Positions 5,180-13,329 of a DNA stretch of 15,577 nucleotides are shown here, piece after piece. How positions within the stretch are numbered: position 1 is the stretch's first letter; each line of letters starts with the position of its first letter. Position numbers and translations under genes: made by a program. Where the stretch lies: contig JBKJLF010000880.1 in assembly GCA_046597185.1 (NCBI GenBank), positions 1 through 15,577 of the forward strand, in the 5' to 3' direction. The notes beneath the pieces were generated by a model, which did not search any database, had not been told where the DNA came from, and saw nothing but the letters and a program-made list of their open reading frames with translations. The stretch comes from CAMBDR01 sp046597185 (lineage in GTDB: Bacteria; Pseudomonadota; Gammaproteobacteria; Burkholderiales; Burkholderiaceae_D).

Positions 5180-7246
5180 TTACATGGTATGCACGCAAGC
5201 CAAATACTGGCGCTCGGTGTCCACCAGGGGCGACCAACTAGTCAAACCATCGGAAAAACGAAATACCTGATAACCACTGCTATACGGGGTCGAAGTCCAA
5301 ATCCAATCGGTGGGCCAGCCCAGTTGCGTTAATGCAGTCACACCTTTTTGCGTGTACATGCCTGAAATTTCACTCAGGGTTGGCATGCGCCAGCCAGTTT
5401 TGCCTGCAATGACAGCCTCGCTACAATAGTTAGCACTGCTCGCCCAAGGCCGCTTGGCTTGGGCTGGGCGCGCCCACACCAAACCATTCTGGGTAAAGCT
5501 ACCCGCCGGATTGGCCGCAGCATCGCGCACGCAACTGATCAAATAACGGTTGGCATCGGCAGGGCCTGCCCAACTGCTCAAACCATCGGTGCTGCGCATC
5601 ACACTAAAGCCGGTGCTATACGGGCTAAAGCTCCACACCCAATTCGCTGGCCAACCATTGGCGGCCAAATAGCTGCCGCCTTTGTCGGCATACAAAGCCA
5701 ATAGCTCTGCCTTGGAGGGCAAACGCCAGCCAGACTGGTTACCCAATTGTGCGCTGGAACAATAGTTTTCCGTGTTATACCAAGGGCGTAACATGGCGGC
5801 GGGTTGGCTCCAGGTTAAACCGCCGCTGCTGATATTGCCGCTATTATCCAGATCATGCACACAACTGACCAATTGGCGGCTGGCATCGGTATCAATATCC
5901 CAACTGACCATGCCATCGCTCATGCGCACCACTTCATACCCGCTGGAATATACGGTAGAACTCCACAGCCAGCCATTAGCCCAACCGGATTGCGTCAGAT
6001 TCTGGCTACCCTGTTGCGCGTACAACACTTGCAATTCGGCCAGCGTCGGCAAGCGCCATGCGGTATTTCCGGCGATGGTTTCATTGGCGCAATAGGCATT
6101 GGCATTGCCATACGGGCGCGCCAACGCTGCGGGTTTGCTCCAGACCAGATTAGCCGCCGTAATGGTCGTGGGGGCAGCCGGGAAAGCCGGGCGCACACAG
6201 GCAAATTGCAAGACATCACTAATCCCATAGCTGTAGGCAGCATCACTCAGACGTATCACTTTATGCCCGTTGGAATACACAGTGCTGGTCCAGGTCCAAT
6301 CGCTCGGCCAATTTGACGCACTAAACCAGGCACTGCCCTTTTCATAGACCAGGCTGGCCAATTCAAGCTGGGTTGGCAAACGCCAGCCAGACAAATTGGC
6401 GTAACTGCTGCTGTTACAGCTATTGTTGGCATCGGTCCAGTTTTTTGCGATCCCTGCGGGCTTCATCCAGCTTAACCCGCCCTGCACCACCGTGGTGGCA
6501 GCCAGCGCATCGATTTCGCGCACGCAACTCACCGCTTGCAAACCACTGGTGTCATAGCTGGGCAAGCCGTCCGACATGCGCACCACATAGTGTCCGCTAT
6601 ACTGGGGGTCGGTCGTCCACACCCAACTCAAGGCCCAGCCTGCGGCAGAGAGTGCGGTGCTGCCCTTGTTGTAGTACAGATTGGATAATTCGAATTCGGT
6701 CGGCACGCGCCAGCCGGTTAAACCATTGGTGCTGTTGGCGGCACAATAGGCCACGGCATTGGTCCAGTTGCGGGCGATGCCATCGGGTTTGAGAAATTGC
6801 AAGCCATTATCGGTGAAGGTGCCTGCTGGCAGTGGGTCCAGGTTGCGCACGCAGGTGTTGGGGAGTGGGTCATTGGTATAACTCCAGGTGCCGTCGGACA
6901 GGCGCACCACCCGGCCCCAGTTAATGTAGGGTTCGCTGGTCCACAACCAATTGGTATTCCAGCCATAGGCAGTGATTTGGGCCGCTTTATCGTAATACAG
7001 GTTGGATAATTCCAATTCGGTTGGCAAGTGCCAGCCGCTGACCCCGGCTGCGCTACTGCTGGCGCAAAAACTGGCCGCGTCGGCTTGCAAACGGCTGTTG
7101 GCATCCGGTTTTAACCAGGCCAAACCGCCACTGAAAATCGTACCCGCCGGATAAGCCTGGCTTGGTGCCGTCGGCGCAGTGGCCGCCAACAATGACGCGC
7201 TGGTCGCCAGCAATACCAGTGCTGCAAAAATATTTCGTCGTTTCAT
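5180..7246 (-). CDS. Exported protein of six tandem DUF1566 / Lcl_C modules
   Basis: A 688-residue protein with a Sec signal peptide (MKRRNIFAALVLLATSASLLA) and almost nothing else but six consecutive modules of 107-111 residues, at about 33-139, 140-248, 249-357, 358-468, 469-578 and 579-688. Each has the DUF1566 (Lcl C-terminal-domain) signature: GGLxWxKP near its start, a Cys in the NYC position, GWRLPTxxEL, a GWxxxWxWTS strand, a VVRxSDG strand and a closing SCVR or ACVH. The two conserved Cys per module could form a disulfide, consistent with export. The Legionella collagen-like protein with this domain binds host glycans; here ligand binding or adhesion is inference. No transmembrane anchor, sortase site or outer-membrane beta-barrel is visible, so it is periplasmic or secreted. 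AGGGA about 9 bases before the ATG and a strong promoter upstream support this start. It is transcribed alone. Confidence 0.88.
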   Translation of the reverse strand: MKRRNIFAALVLLATSASLLAATAPTAPSQAYPAGTIFSGGLAWLKPDANSRLQADAASFCASSSAAGVSGWHLPTELELSNLYYDKAAQITAYGWNTNWLWTSEPYINWGRVVRLSDGTWSYTNDPLPNTCVRNLDPLPAGTFTDNGLQFLKPDGIARNWTNAVAYCAANSTNGLTGWRVPTEFELSNLYYNKGSTALSAAGWALSWVWTTDPQYSGHYVVRMSDGLPSYDTSGLQAVSCVREIDALAATTVVQGGLSWMKPAGIAKNWTDANNSCNSSSYANLSGWRLPTQLELASLVYEKGSAWFSASNWPSDWTWTSTVYSNGHKVIRLSDAAYSYGISDVLQFACVRPAFPAAPTTITAANLVWSKPAALARPYGNANAYCANETIAGNTAWRLPTLAELQVLYAQQGSQNLTQSGWANGWLWSSTVYSSGYEVVRMSDGMVSWDIDTDASRQLVSCVHDLDNSGNISSGGLTWSQPAAMLRPWYNTENYCSSAQLGNQSGWRLPSKAELLALYADKGGSYLAANGWPANWVWSFSPYSTGFSVMRSTDGLSSWAGPADANRYLISCVRDAAANPAGSFTQNGLVWARPAQAKRPWASSANYCSEAVIAGKTGWRMPTLSEISGMYTQKGVTALTQLGWPTDWIWTSTPYSSGYQVFRFSDGLTSWSPLVDTERQYLACVHTM
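5183..7150 (-). repeat. Six diverged in-frame tandem repeats (about 328 bp each) encoding DUF1566 modules
   Basis: The modules occupy the whole mature protein without linkers. They align over their full length by eye, but the codons have diverged, so the DNA copies are far from identical. Modules 1-2 share ELSNLYY after the LPT/VPT motif. Modules 4-6 share a RP(W/Y) segment near residue 21 and SSGY or STGF near residue 79. This suggests at least two duplication rounds rather than recent array expansion. Confidence 0.8.
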
Positions 7247-7306
7247 ACAGGCGATTCCCTTCAGGATTTGTATTGACCGTTACTTTCTTTTTTGAAAGCG
7301 AGGCGG

Positions 7307-7335
7307 ATTATAACACCACAATTTCCACATGGCAA
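7307..7335 (-). promoter_or_regulatory. Near-consensus sigma-70 promoter of the DUF1566 gene
   Basis: On the minus strand TTGCCA (7335-7330) and a perfect TATAAT (7312-7307) are separated by exactly 17 bases. The -10 ends 60 bases before ATG 7246. Only one base of the twelve differs from consensus, so this gene is likely well expressed. A small CTTTC/GAAAG dyad with a six-T loop (7283-7298) falls in the predicted leader. Confidence 0.68.
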
Positions 7336-7433
7336 TTAAATTTTTTCTGGGAAATTTTAACCTCGTCTTCCAACCCTGAACCGGGCGAACAAGGTATCAT
7401 AGCGACATTTTCTGAACTTGAAATAAATTTGCC

Positions 7434-8876
7434 ATGATTAAACTCCGGGAAATACTATCTCCCTTTCTCATACTTGGTTTGTTATCAGCTTGTAGCACCC
7501 CCACGCCGCAGGCCACGCCACCACTTTTCATTCCACCACAATGGCAAACCAGCCTGCCCCCCAATAATGCACTGACCACACCCAACCAGGCTGGCAAGCT
7601 CAGTTTGTGGTGGCAACAGCAAACTGATCCCGTTCTGGCCAGCTTGATCGACGCCGCCCAGCTCGCCAGCCCCTCGGTAGCACAGGCGTTTTCGCGCATC
7701 CAGGCGGCCAAGCTGGAACTGACGGCAGCTTATTCAGCGCGCTTCCCCTCGCTCGATGCCACAGCAGGTGCCACCCGAGCCCATAATGTGCCAGCCGTAG
7801 GGCCGACCACTACCTTGCAAGCGGGTGTGCAAACGGCGTGGGAAGTCGATTTATTTCATGAAAAACGCGATGCAAATTCGGCTGCCAGCTTGCAACTGGA
7901 AGGCAGCCAGGCGCAATGGCATGACGCCCGCACCCTGGTGGCGGCAGAAGTGGCAAATTTGTATTTTGAGTATGCCACCTGCCAGCAATTGCACAAACTG
8001 GCACAAGCCGATGCCAACTCCTGGCACGAAACGGCCAGAATCTCACAACTGAGCGCCCAACATGGCATGCTCTCCAATACCATGATGGCGCAAACCCGGG
8101 CCAGCGCCGCCCAGGCCAGCATCCGCCTGATTGAGCAAACAACGCAATGCGAACAACGCCTGAAAGCCCTGGTCGCACTCACCGGGATTGAGGAAGGGGC
8201 TTTAAAGACGCAACTGGATCAGGCCTTGGCACAAGCCGTTTTGGCGCGCCCGGTCGCAGTGGCGGCACTGCCCGCCCAGATGTTGCGCCAGCGCCCCGAT
8301 ATTTTTGCAGCCGAACGCAATGTTACGGCCGCCAGCCTACAAATCGGTGTGGCCGAGGCCAAACAATACCCAAGCCTGAGCCTGAATGGTTCAATTGGCA
8401 TCTTGCGCCAGAACAACAATAGTCGGCAACAAACCCTGCATTCCTGGTCAATTGGCCCGCTCACTCTGAATTACCCGCTTTTCGATGGTGGCCAGCGTCA
8501 AGCCAATATTCTTGTGGCCAAAGCACAATATCAGGAAGCCGTCATCAGCTATACCAGCCGGGTACGGCTTGCAGTAAAAGAGGTGGAACAAGCCTTGCTG
8601 AATTTGCAGGGTGCCGATATGCGCCAAAGCGCGGCCGATCTGGTCAGCCAAAGCTATGCCCAAACCATGGCAGCGACCCAAGCCAAACAAAGCCAGGGGC
8701 TAGCCAACTTATTAGAATTGGAAGAAGCGCGCCGACTAGCGCTCACGGCACAAACCACCCAATTATCGTTACAACTGGAGCGCAATCGGGCCTGGGTGGC
8801 CTTGTATCGTGCCCTGGGTGGCGGCTGGGATGCAAGCGTCACCGAGACCACCCCATTCACACCTAACCATTCTTAG
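7434..8876 (+). CDS. Outer-membrane factor lipoprotein of an RND efflux system (NodT/OprM family)
   Basis: A 480-residue TolC-fold channel. Three copies form the outer-membrane beta barrel and periplasmic alpha tunnel through which the pump expels substrate. The N-terminus is a lipoprotein signal (MIKLREILSPFLILGLLSAC) with lipobox LSAC and lipidation on Cys20, typical of NodT/OprM-type factors. Two OEP repeats follow. The first (about 55-250) has long helices including TLVAAEVANLYFEYATCQQLHKL. The second (about 265-460) contains RPDIFAAERNVTAASLQIGVAEAKQYPSLSL, spelled here only in part as a family landmark (RPDI, AEAKQYPSLSL), and a strand at GPLTLNYPLFDGGQRQ. Length is normal for the family. 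It is the first gene of a three-gene operon; only eight bases separate it from the adaptor gene. I found no clear promoter before it (TATCAT at 7395-7400 lacks a -35). Confidence 0.93.
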   Translation: MIKLREILSPFLILGLLSACSTPTPQATPPLFIPPQWQTSLPPNNALTTPNQAGKLSLWWQQQTDPVLASLIDAAQLASPSVAQAFSRIQAAKLELTAAYSARFPSLDATAGATRAHNVPAVGPTTTLQAGVQTAWEVDLFHEKRDANSAASLQLEGSQAQWHDARTLVAAEVANLYFEYATCQQLHKLAQADANSWHETARISQLSAQHGMLSNTMMAQTRASAAQASIRLIEQTTQCEQRLKALVALTGIEEGALKTQLDQALAQAVLARPVAVAALPAQMLRQRPDIFAAERNVTAASLQIGVAEAKQYPSLSLNGSIGILRQNNNSRQQTLHSWSIGPLTLNYPLFDGGQRQANILVAKAQYQEAVISYTSRVRLAVKEVEQALLNLQGADMRQSAADLVSQSYAQTMAATQAKQSQGLANLLELEEARRLALTAQTTQLSLQLERNRAWVALYRALGGGWDASVTETTPFTPNHS

Positions 8877-8884
8877 AGTAAACA

Positions 8885-10045
8885 ATGATGTGTATCAAAT
8901 CAAAGTCAGGCACTGCATTGCTCGCCCCGTTGCTCGCCCCGTTGCTCGCTACCTTGCTCGCTACCTTGCTCGTAACAAGCACCACCAGCAGCCAAGCCGC
9001 AGACGGCAGCGCCAGCGCCAAAGCCAAACCGGTGTTAACGGTCACCACCATTACGCCCCGCACCAGTACCTTGGCCATTCAACTCCAAGCCAACGGCAAT
9101 GTGGCGGCATGGCAAGAAGCCAGTATCGGGGCCGAAGTGCATGGTTTGCGCTTGCAAGAACTACATGCTGGCGTGGGCGAGTTCGTAAAACGTGGCCAAT
9201 TGCTGGCCAGCTTTACCGATGACGCCGTCAAGGCAGAATTGGCGCAAGCCCAGGCGGCGCTAAACGAAGCAGAGGCTAATGCGCATGAAGCCAACGCCAA
9301 CGCCAGCCGGGCACGCAATTTGCGCACTTCCGGTGCCCTGAGCGAGCAACAAATTGACCAATTTCTGGCTGCAGAACAAAATGCCAAAGCCCGCCTGGAT
9401 TCGGCCAAAGCCAGCCTCAGTTTGCAACAACTGCGCCTGAAAAATACCCGCGTGCTGGCACCGGATAGCGGCCAAATTTCGGCCCGTAGCGCCACCATTG
9501 GCGCAGTCGTTGCCAGCGGTGCCGAATTGTTCCGTATGATCCGGCAAAACCGCCTGGAATGGCGCGCCGAAGTCACGGCCGCAGAAATCGAACGGATACA
9601 AGTGGGCATGGATGCCGTCATCACCTCCCCTGCGGGCAAACAAATCAAGGGGCGGGTGCGCCAAATTGCGGCCAACGTCGATCCGCAAACCCGGCTTGGT
9701 CTGGTGTATGTGGATTTGATCAATGACAAACCGAGTTTGCCCCTTGCATTCAAACCGGGTATGTTTGTACGCGGTGAATTCAGCATGGGTAGCTCGCAAG
9801 CGCTGACCATCCCACAGCAGGCGCTGGTGGCGCGCGATGGCTTTCAATATGGTTTTCGCCTCAATCCGGATGGTCGGGTCAGGCAAATCAAATTGCAAAC
9901 CGGGCGTCGGATCGGGCAAGCCGGGTTGGCTCAGGTGGAGATTCTGGCCGGGGTTGATCCCAACTCGGTGCTGGTCGCCAGTGGCGCAGGCTTTTTAAAT
10001 GATGGTGATTTGGTCAAAGTAGTTAATCCGCCCACGGCCAAATAA
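8885..10045 (+). CDS. RND efflux periplasmic adaptor (membrane fusion protein, HlyD/AcrA family)
   Basis: A 386-residue adaptor that bridges the inner-membrane pump and outer-membrane channel. After a signal peptide (cleavage probably after QAA, about residue 39) comes the first beta-barrel strand (ITPRTSTLAIQLQANGNV). Next are the first lipoyl half-motif (EASIGAEVHGLRLQELHAG) and an Ala-rich helical hairpin (about 115-190, AQAQAALNEAEANAHEANAN and its return helix). The second lipoyl half (LAPDSGQISARSATIGAVV, about 195-213) and the barrel/membrane-proximal domains (FKPGMFVRGEF, IPQQALV) complete the order. No lipobox is present, so it is probably anchored by an uncleaved helix or free in the periplasm. 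The hydrophobic core of the signal is encoded by a 12-base tandem repeat (8918-8972). ATG 8888 is an in-frame alternative start. Cotranscribed with both flanking efflux genes. Confidence 0.93.
   Translation: MMCIKSKSGTALLAPLLAPLLATLLATLLVTSTTSSQAADGSASAKAKPVLTVTTITPRTSTLAIQLQANGNVAAWQEASIGAEVHGLRLQELHAGVGEFVKRGQLLASFTDDAVKAELAQAQAALNEAEANAHEANANASRARNLRTSGALSEQQIDQFLAAEQNAKARLDSAKASLSLQQLRLKNTRVLAPDSGQISARSATIGAVVASGAELFRMIRQNRLEWRAEVTAAEIERIQVGMDAVITSPAGKQIKGRVRQIAANVDPQTRLGLVYVDLINDKPSLPLAFKPGMFVRGEFSMGSSQALTIPQQALVARDGFQYGFRLNPDGRVRQIKLQTGRRIGQAGLAQVEILAGVDPNSVLVASGAGFLNDGDLVKVVNPPTAK
8918..8972 (+). repeat. 12-bp tandem repeats inside the adaptor's signal-peptide coding region
   Basis: Two copies of TTGCTCGCCCCG (8918-8929, 8930-8941) are followed by two copies of TTGCTCGCTACC (8942-8953, 8954-8965) and a partial TTGCTCG (8966-8972). 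The unit is 12 bases, so gain or loss keeps the frame and changes the hydrophobic core (LAPLLAPLLATLLATLL) by four residues per unit. Confidence 0.85.
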
Positions 10046-10092
10046 CGCAAAAAATAGTAGCCGAAACTGGCTCGCAACACAGGATGCCCCCC

Positions 10093-13000
10093 ATGAATTT
10101 TTCTTCGCTGTCGATTAAAAACCCGATTCCCGCCATCATGCTGTTTATGTTGTTAAGCCTGGCCGGATTCATTTCTTTCAACAAGCTGATTGTGCAGGAT
10201 TTCCCCGATATTGAATTGCCACTGGTAACGGTTTCGGCATCACTACCGGGGGCCGCGCCCGCCCAATTGGAAACCGAGGTGGCGCGCAAGCTGGAAGATT
10301 CGCTCGCCACCTTGCCGGGTGTGAAAAACTTGTATACCGTGATCCTGGATGGCAGTGTCACCATCACGGTCGAGTTTGTGCTGGAAAAAGTGTTGTCCGA
10401 GGCAGTGAATGATGTGCGCGATGCCATCACCACCGTGCGCGCCGATTTACCTGCCGAAATGCGTGATCCCAACGTCAGCAAAACCTCTACCGCTGGCCGG
10501 GTAATTATGACCTATACCGTAGAGGCCGCCCCGGCCCCGGCCTTGGCTCCAGCATTGGCACCAGCAGCTAAGCGGCTTGGCAATGACAACGACCAAGCCG
10601 ATACCGAGGCACTGAGCTGGTTTGTGGATAATACGGTATCCAGACGTTTGCGCAGTTTGCCTGGCATTGGTGCGATCAAGCGGGTGGGCGGGGTCTATCG
10701 CGAAGTCAGGGTGGAACTCGATACCGGGAAAATGGCAGCCTTAAATGTCTCGGCGTTGGATGTGTCGCAGCGTTTAAAACTGGTGCAACAGGATACGCCC
10801 GGCGGACGTGCCGATGTCAGCGGGGCCGAACAAGCAGTGCGCACCATAGGCACCGTGCAAACTGCGGCAGAACTGGCGCTGCTGGATTTACCCTTGCCGG
10901 ATGGACGCCATATCCGGCTTGATCAGCTTGCCAAGGTCAGCGACACGGTCAGTGAGCCGCGCTCGCTGGCCACCCTGAATGGCAAGCCGGTGGTGGGATT
11001 TGAAATTTTTCGCACCAAAGGCGCAAGTGAAATCGATGTCGCCCGGGGCAGCCGTACCGCGATTGCCGAGTTGCAGGCCGCGCATCCGAATCTCCGCTTC
11101 ACGCTGGCGATTGATAATGCGCAACCGGTTTCAGAAAATTTTACCGGCTCGATGGAATTATTGTATGAAGGCGCGTTGCTGGCAGTGCTGGTGGTCTGGT
11201 GGTTTTTACGCAATTGGCGCGCCACCCTGGTGGCGGCGGCCGCCCTGCCGTTATCGGTGCTGCCGACATTTATCGGTTTGCAGTATTTCGGCTACACCTT
11301 AAATACCGTCACGTTATTGTCGCTGGCGCTGGTGGTGGGGGTATTGGTGGATGATGCGATTGTTGAAATCGAAAATATCGAACGCCATTTGCAAATGGGA
11401 AAATCCCCGTTTCAGGCAGCGATGGAAGCGGCGGATGAGATTGGGATGGCGGTGATTGCCACCACCTTTGCCCTGGTCGCGGTATTTTTACCGACCGCGT
11501 TTATGGGCGGCGTGCCGGGTTTATTTTTCAAGCAATTTGGTTGGACGGCGGTGATTTCGATTCTCGCTTCGCTGCTGGTGGCACGCTTACTCACGCCGAT
11601 GATGGCGGCCTATTTATTGATGGCAAAACCTGCCTCGGCAACCCCATCCCAGGCCCCAGCGCACACCGATGGCTGGATCATGCGCCATTACCTGTTGGCC
11701 ATGCAATGGTGCTTACGCCATCGCTTAACTACCACAATTGCCGCAACCGTTTTTTTCGTGGCATCGATCGCCTTAATCGGCCTGTTGCCAACCGGTTTTG
11801 TGCCTCCGGCAGATCGCGGCCAAACCCAGGTAAATATCGAACTGCCACCCGGCAGCACCTTGGCTGAAACTGCCGCCACGGCCGAGCATGCGCGTGCCGC
11901 AATCATGAAAATTCCACATATCGTGAGCGTGTTCAGCTCCATCGGTGGTGGTTCCAGCGGTGATGCCTTTGCCCCCGGTGCTGCGGCCGAAGCGAGACGT
12001 GCCATTCTCACCATCAGCGTCAGCCATCGTGACAAGCGCATTACCACCCTGCCCGAAATCGACGCCGCCATTCGTGCCCAATTAAGCGATATTGCCGGTG
12101 CCAAATACAGTGTCGGGCCACCCGATACGGGCGTCAAAATGCAATTGGTATTGAAAAGTGATGATGCGGCGGCCCTGCTTGCCAGTGCCAAACTGGTTGA
12201 GCGCGAGTTACGCACCCTCAAAGGCATCGGCAATGTGACATCCAGTGCGGCGCTGGTACGCCCTGAAGTGTTTGTGCGCCCCGACCCGGTGCGCTCGGCT
12301 GAACTGGGTGTAACCACGGCCAGTATTGGCGAAACCGTGCGGGTCGCCACGGCAGGGGATTATGACGCGGCACTCTCGAAGTTGAATTTGGCGCAGCGCC
12401 AGGTGCCAATCCGGGTCAAACTGCCCGATTCGGTCCGTGCTGACCTGGATGCGCTGGGGCGGCTGGGCGTGCCGGGCAAAAATGGCCCGGTGCTGCTGGC
12501 GAGCGTGGCCAGTTTGAGTATGGAATCGGGGCCGGCGCAAATCAATCGACTCAATCGTAGTCGCAACGTCATACTGGATGTGGAATTGGGCAGTCGCCAA
12601 TTGGGCGAAGTCAATACCGAAGCGCGCGCCTTGCCCGCCATTAAAAACCTGCCCCCGGCGGTGAGTATTGCCGAATTGGGTGACGCCCAGGAGGCACAAG
12701 CCCTGTTCGCCAGTTTTGGCATTGCGATTTTGATTGGGGTGTTGGCGATTTACGGTGTGTTGGTATTATTGTTCCACGACTTTTTACAACCGGTCACGAT
12801 TCTTGCCGCTTTACCGCTGAGTATTGGCGGCGCGTTTGTCGCTTTACTGTTGACCGGGCGTGCGGTTTCAATGCCTGTGATGATTGGTTTGATCATGTTG
12901 ATGGGCATCGTCACCAAAAATTCGATTTTATTGGTCGATTATGCGGTGCTGGCACGCGCGGGCGGTATGGATCGGTTTAGCGCCCTGGTAGACGCCTGCC

Positions 13001-13263
13001 ATAAACGCAGCCGCCCGATTTTGATGACCACCATTGCCATGGGCGCAGGTATGATGCCACTGGCCTTGGGCTGGGGCGCAGACCCAAGTTTTCGCTCGCC
13101 GATGGCCATTGCGGTGATCGGTGGCTTGATCACCTCGACCCTGCTCAGCTTGTTGGTGGTGCCTGCAGTATTTACCTGGGTGGATGATTTTGAGCATTTG
13201 CTTGGGCGTTTTTTGAATTGGGCAAAAACCAAATCCAGGCACCAACTGCCTGATCAAAATTAA
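10093..13263 (+). CDS. RND efflux pump inner-membrane transporter, HAE-1 family (AcrB-like)
   Basis: A proton-driven trimeric exporter of 1056 residues from this start, the usual RND length. Visible landmarks: TM1 (PIPAIMLFMLLSLAGFISF), the first periplasmic porter domain beginning with VQDFPDIELP, TM2-TM6 from about residue 340, and the TM4 proton-relay pair in VGVLVDDAIVEIENIERH (AcrB Asp407/408). The second half carries TM7 (about 540), the Lys of the relay in GIVTKNSILLVDYA (AcrB Lys940) and RSRPILMTTIAMGAGMMPLA with the conserved Arg. The DDAIVEIEN form is HAE-1, not heavy-metal type, so organic compounds or drugs are the likely cargo; specificity cannot be read from sequence. Start 10093 is chosen because AGGA (10081-10084) lies 8 bases upstream; the in-frame ATG at 10084 would lack a ribosome site. 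An Ala/Pro-rich insertion occurs at about 145-159. Third gene of the operon, 47 bases after the adaptor. Confidence 0.94.
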   Translation: MNFSSLSIKNPIPAIMLFMLLSLAGFISFNKLIVQDFPDIELPLVTVSASLPGAAPAQLETEVARKLEDSLATLPGVKNLYTVILDGSVTITVEFVLEKVLSEAVNDVRDAITTVRADLPAEMRDPNVSKTSTAGRVIMTYTVEAAPAPALAPALAPAAKRLGNDNDQADTEALSWFVDNTVSRRLRSLPGIGAIKRVGGVYREVRVELDTGKMAALNVSALDVSQRLKLVQQDTPGGRADVSGAEQAVRTIGTVQTAAELALLDLPLPDGRHIRLDQLAKVSDTVSEPRSLATLNGKPVVGFEIFRTKGASEIDVARGSRTAIAELQAAHPNLRFTLAIDNAQPVSENFTGSMELLYEGALLAVLVVWWFLRNWRATLVAAAALPLSVLPTFIGLQYFGYTLNTVTLLSLALVVGVLVDDAIVEIENIERHLQMGKSPFQAAMEAADEIGMAVIATTFALVAVFLPTAFMGGVPGLFFKQFGWTAVISILASLLVARLLTPMMAAYLLMAKPASATPSQAPAHTDGWIMRHYLLAMQWCLRHRLTTTIAATVFFVASIALIGLLPTGFVPPADRGQTQVNIELPPGSTLAETAATAEHARAAIMKIPHIVSVFSSIGGGSSGDAFAPGAAAEARRAILTISVSHRDKRITTLPEIDAAIRAQLSDIAGAKYSVGPPDTGVKMQLVLKSDDAAALLASAKLVERELRTLKGIGNVTSSAALVRPEVFVRPDPVRSAELGVTTASIGETVRVATAGDYDAALSKLNLAQRQVPIRVKLPDSVRADLDALGRLGVPGKNGPVLLASVASLSMESGPAQINRLNRSRNVILDVELGSRQLGEVNTEARALPAIKNLPPAVSIAELGDAQEAQALFASFGIAILIGVLAIYGVLVLLFHDFLQPVTILAALPLSIGGAFVALLLTGRAVSMPVMIGLIMLMGIVTKNSILLVDYAVLARAGGMDRFSALVDACHKRSRPILMTTIAMGAGMMPLALGWGADPSFRSPMAIAVIGGLITSTLLSLLVVPAVFTWVDDFEHLLGRFLNWAKTKSRHQLPDQN

Positions 13264-13271
13264 AAAATGCA

Positions 13272-13299
13272 TTGCATAACTTTTACGACGATGTATCAT
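13272..13299 (+). promoter_or_regulatory. Possible promoter of the PanE-like gene
   Basis: TTGCAT (13272-13277) and TATCAT (13294-13299) are 16 bases apart and lie just after the pump gene's stop. The -10 matches five of six consensus bases, the -35 only three. A short dyad ATGAT-TAA-ATCAT (13298-13310) overlaps the expected transcription start and could be an operator. GGGAG (13318-13322) sits 7 bases before ATG 13330. Confidence 0.35.
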
Positions 13300-13329
13300 G
13301 ATTAAATCATCCTGGTCGGGAGAAATATC

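Noticed and set aside
5140..5181. Intrinsic terminator for the DUF1566 gene
   Set aside because: The hairpin is perfect, but the T run lies on the wrong strand and is separated by nine bases. I list it only as an inverted repeat.
9079..9810. Long minus-strand open frame (243 residues) opposite the efflux adaptor gene
   Set aside because: It is antisense to a strongly supported gene, is rich in Ser/Arg/Cys/Ala as expected for a shadow frame, and has no family motif.
10084..10092. Upstream ATG of the RND pump as the start codon
   Set aside because: No ribosome site precedes it, whereas ATG 10093 has AGGA at 8-base spacing and gives the usual short cytoplasmic N-terminus.
11688..12350. Minus-strand open frame (220 residues) opposite the RND pump gene
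   Set aside because: Shadow of the pump's codon bias: low-complexity Ala/Ser/Arg composition and no ribosome site or motif.
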